A DNA stretch of 8,790 nt from JAUZRW01 sp964549915 (GTDB lineage Bacteria; Chloroflexota; Anaerolineae; Aggregatilineales; Phototrophicaceae): the NCBI GenBank assembly GCA_964549915.1, contig CAZJWX010000109.1, positions 1-8,790 of the forward strand. The letters run 5' to 3'. Below are positions 7,366 through 8,790 of this stretch, one piece after another. Each line of letters opens with the position of its first letter. The stretch's first letter is position 1. Under the pieces are notes generated by a model, which saw only the letters and a program-made list of their open reading frames with translations, searched no databases and had not been told where the DNA came from. Both the position numbers and the translations under genes were made by a program.

Positions 7366-8055
7366 GTGACTCGTAAACGCACCTCCCGGCGAACCAGACG
7401 CCTCTTCATCTTCTGGAGCGTGATGGCGCTTCTGGGTAGTGCCTTCTTGCTGCCTCCCATCTGGATACTGGCGCGTTCGGTGCTGCTGCTGCCTCCTGTC
7501 CTGGCCAATATGGTCAGTGGACTGGTGGTTGGCCTGTCGCTCGGCTTCAGCCAGCAGCAGATCCAGCGACGGCTGGGGTTTCCGCTGCTGCCGTTCTGGG
7601 TTTCCAGCAGCACTTTCGGCGGACTGCTCGGGGGCTTGTTGGCGGGCGCGGGCTACATTTACCTGCAATCGCTGACAGCCTTCGCGCTGCCGCAGGCCAT
7701 CCCCTTCATCGGCATTTTCGCCTTCATCGGTCTCTTCCAGTGGGCGATTCTGCACCAGGAAACGCGCCACTCTCCGCTGTGGCCGCTGTTGATGACGCTC
7801 CTGGGTGTGGTGGGGTTGGTTGTGGCGCAGAGTGCTGCGCTGCTGCCGCTGCTCTTGCTGCTGACAGTCGCCTGGGTCGCCGCCAATCGCCTGCACCGCT
7901 GGCAGGAAACACCCATCGAGCGCCCAACTTTCGAGGAAACGGACTGGCAGCCCGATACCTCACGGCTGCGCCTGCCCAATGCCGAAGCAGAATACGACGC
8001 CGCACCAGAAACCGAGCAGGCGTCGCTGCGCTGGAAACAGCAGCCAATGCCATAA
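7366..8055 (+). CDS. Unrecognised multi-pass membrane protein with an internal repeat
   Basis: The 229-residue protein has a very basic N-terminus (MTRKRTSRRTRR), about five or six hydrophobic segments, and a hydrophilic acidic C-terminal tail (175-229). The hydrophobic segments lie at about 13-37, 40-61, 82-100, 111-129 and a long one at 137-173 that may be two helices. The positive-inside rule puts the N-terminus in the cytoplasm. Two stretches look like copies of one unit: G60-x-x-Q63 then W78 then G85, and G122-x-x-Q125 then W139 then G147. Both have a short basic loop after the glutamine. This pattern recalls small integral membrane proteins of unknown function seen in Chloroflexota and Cyanobacteria, though I cannot name a family. 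Start GTG with GAGGA five bases upstream. It is divergent from the transporter and is followed by a 134-base gap, so it is probably a single-gene transcript. Confidence 0.82.
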   Translation: MTRKRTSRRTRRLFIFWSVMALLGSAFLLPPIWILARSVLLLPPVLANMVSGLVVGLSLGFSQQQIQRRLGFPLLPFWVSSSTFGGLLGGLLAGAGYIYLQSLTAFALPQAIPFIGIFAFIGLFQWAILHQETRHSPLWPLLMTLLGVVGLVVAQSAALLPLLLLLTVAWVAANRLHRWQETPIERPTFEETDWQPDTSRLRLPNAEAEYDAAPETEQASLRWKQQPMP

Positions 8056-8111
8056 GCTGCCGCTTGCAGCCCTCATCAGCCGATTCTGCTCTTTTCTGAA
8101 ACGCTTCTAAC

Positions 8112-8148
8112 GTAGGATTCAATTGTGATTTTTATCACAATATCCTAC
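8112..8148. promoter_or_regulatory. CRP/FNR-type operator in a long AT-rich dyad
   Basis: The core ATTGTGAT (8122-8129), TTTT, ATCACAAT (8134-8141) is a perfect inverted repeat. It contains TGTGA-N6-TCACA, the consensus spacing and half-sites of CRP/FNR-family regulators. Outer arms GTAGGAT (8112-8118) and ATCCTAC (8142-8148) extend the dyad, with three unpaired bases (TCA) on the left. No T-run follows on either strand, so a terminator is unlikely. It lies 41 bases before the DoxX-like gene. Confidence 0.6.
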
Positions 8149-8151
8149 ACT
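8123..8151 (+). promoter_or_regulatory. Candidate promoter of the DoxX-like gene, covered by the operator
   Basis: TTGTGA (8123-8128) and TACACT (8146-8151) are separated by 17 bases, each matching four of six consensus positions, and start transcription about 30 bases before the ATG. The operator sits between and over these boxes, so bound protein would be expected to repress. An alternative -10, TATTCT at 8160-8165, would instead place the operator near -35, a position compatible with activation. Confidence 0.4.
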
Positions 8152-8189
8152 GAAGAGCATATTCTGGTCGTTTTCGAGAGGTTTCAGCG

Positions 8190-8741
8190 ATGTTTCCCTG
8201 GAAGAGTCGCGAAGAATTCGCAAGCTGGTTCGAGCAAGTTGATCGGACAATCACCGGATGGATGGCACGCTACGGCGTCTTGCTGCTGCGCATCAGCGTC
8301 GGGATTGTGTTTTTCTGGTTCGGCATCCTCAAGTTCTTCCCGAACCTGAGTCCGGCGCAAGACCTCGCCACCCAGACAATCGCCACCCTGACCTTCGGCG
8401 TCGTACAACCGGAACTGTCGCTGCCGGTGCTGGCAGCCTGGGAGGTTGCGATTGGGCTGGGGCTGATCACGGGGTTATTCATGCGTGCGACGCTGTTCCT
8501 GCTGGCGCTGCAGATGGTCGGCACGGTGACGCCGCTGTTCATCTTCCCCGGCGAAACCTGGCAGATTTTCCCCATTTCACCCACGCTGGAAGGGCAGTAC
8601 ATCATCAAGAATCTGGTCTTGGTCAGCGCGGGTATCGTCATTGGCGCGACAGTGCGCGGCGGCGGATTGGTCGCCAGCCCAACGGAAACCCCGGCGGAAG
8701 AGCGCCCATCCCAGTCGCAGCGTGCCAGCGAGGCCAGCTAA
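8190..8741 (+). CDS. DoxX/DUF417 (YkgB)-like four-helix membrane protein
   Basis: The 183-residue integral membrane protein resembles the DoxX-like group that includes E. coli YkgB. Members are small four-helix proteins, some linked to redox or thiol stress, but their exact role is generally unknown. Helices fall at about 28-50 (LLLRISVGIVFFWFGILKFF), 78-97 (LPVLAAWEVAIGLGLITGLF), 99-119 and 136-154. Features I associate with the group are the WFGILKF segment in helix 1, AAWEVAIGLGL in helix 2, and the loop TPLFIFPGETW followed by PTLEGQYIIKNLVL before helix 4. The C-terminal 25 residues are hydrophilic and Ser/Glu-rich. The ATG has GAGAGG eight bases upstream. A CRP/FNR-type operator lies upstream and another frame overlaps the stop codon by one base, so the gene may head an operon. 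The assignment rests on recalled family character. Confidence 0.85.
   Translation: MFPWKSREEFASWFEQVDRTITGWMARYGVLLLRISVGIVFFWFGILKFFPNLSPAQDLATQTIATLTFGVVQPELSLPVLAAWEVAIGLGLITGLFMRATLFLLALQMVGTVTPLFIFPGETWQIFPISPTLEGQYIIKNLVLVSAGIVIGATVRGGGLVASPTETPAEERPSQSQRASEAS
8730..8733 (+). promoter_or_regulatory. Ribosome binding site for the right-edge frame
   Basis: GAGG, seven bases before the ATG at 8741, lies inside the last codons of the DoxX-like gene. It is the main reason to take the right-edge frame as a gene. Confidence 0.4.
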
Positions 8742-8790
8742 TGGACAAAGCAATTAGACATCACACAAAACAGGTGGTAGATACTTTTCA
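8741..8790 (+). CDS. Start of an unidentified gene, cut by the right edge
   Basis: ATG overlaps the preceding TAA by one base (TAATG) and is preceded by GAGG at good spacing, the usual arrangement for translational coupling. Sixteen residues are visible (MDKAIRHHTKQVVDTF) with no stop before the window ends. This is too short to assign a family. The stretch is clearly richer in A/T than the genes before it, so it could instead be non-coding sequence after the operon. Confidence 0.45.
   Translation, partial: MDKAIRHHTKQVVDTF

Noticed and set aside
7171..7896. Open frame of 241 codons on the - strand, rich in Gln and Arg
   Set aside because: It is the complement of the Leu/CTG-rich membrane protein at 7366; the Gln richness is the expected artefact of CTG codons read backwards.
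8056..8070. Small hairpin GCTGC/GCAGC directly after the stop of the 7366 gene
   Set aside because: It has only five base pairs and no T-run directly after it, too weak to call a terminator.
8112..8148. Reading the long dyad as a rho-independent terminator
   Set aside because: The stem is AT-rich, the Ts are in the loop rather than after the stem, and no T-run follows on either strand.

Overview
The window reads as an ordinary bacterial chromosome segment. It is moderately GC-rich, densely coded, and has short gaps and convergent and divergent gene pairs. No RNA gene, CRISPR array, transposase, integrase or phage gene was seen. The protein types suggest a free-living Gram-positive-like or Chloroflexota-like (Anaerolineae-type) bacterium. 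They include a two-domain SppA without a membrane anchor, a RecJ with a long C-terminal extension, an EamA exporter, a hexapeptide acyltransferase and a DoxX/YkgB-type membrane protein. The lineage is an impression from protein character, not a demonstrated placement.

Layout from left to right. (1) The 3' part of an unrecognised acidic protein runs off the left edge on the + strand and ends at 1226. (2) Facing it on the - strand is sppA (1377-3083), a signal peptide peptidase A homologue with the Lys/Ser dyad in place. (3) A 222-base divergent spacer separates sppA from recJ (3306-5567, + strand), the single-strand DNA exonuclease, which has a plausible promoter containing a short direct repeat. 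(4) recJ converges, with a 13-base gap, on a two-gene - strand operon. In it an EamA/DMT transporter (7174 to 6239) is followed by a left-handed beta-helix acyltransferase (6246 to 5581), and the two overlap by 8 bases. (5) A 191-base divergent spacer leads to an unrecognised multi-pass membrane protein (7366-8055, + strand, GTG start). (6) A DoxX/DUF417-like four-helix membrane protein (8190-8741) follows. Its upstream region carries a long AT-rich dyad containing a textbook TGTGA-N6-TCACA CRP/FNR-type half-site pair that overlaps the likely core promoter. (7) The stop codon of that gene overlaps the ATG of another reading frame that leaves the window on the right.

How the genes work together: sppA and recJ are independent housekeeping genes that happen to be adjacent. 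The transporter and acyltransferase look translationally coupled. The DoxX-like gene and the frame after it probably form a small operon under a CRP/FNR-family regulator. No clear, previously undescribed multi-gene system is visible. The points most worth a second look are the CRP/FNR-like operator, a perfect 22-base palindrome near the end of recJ, the GxxH-containing protein at the left edge, and the duplicated membrane unit in the 7366-8055 protein.
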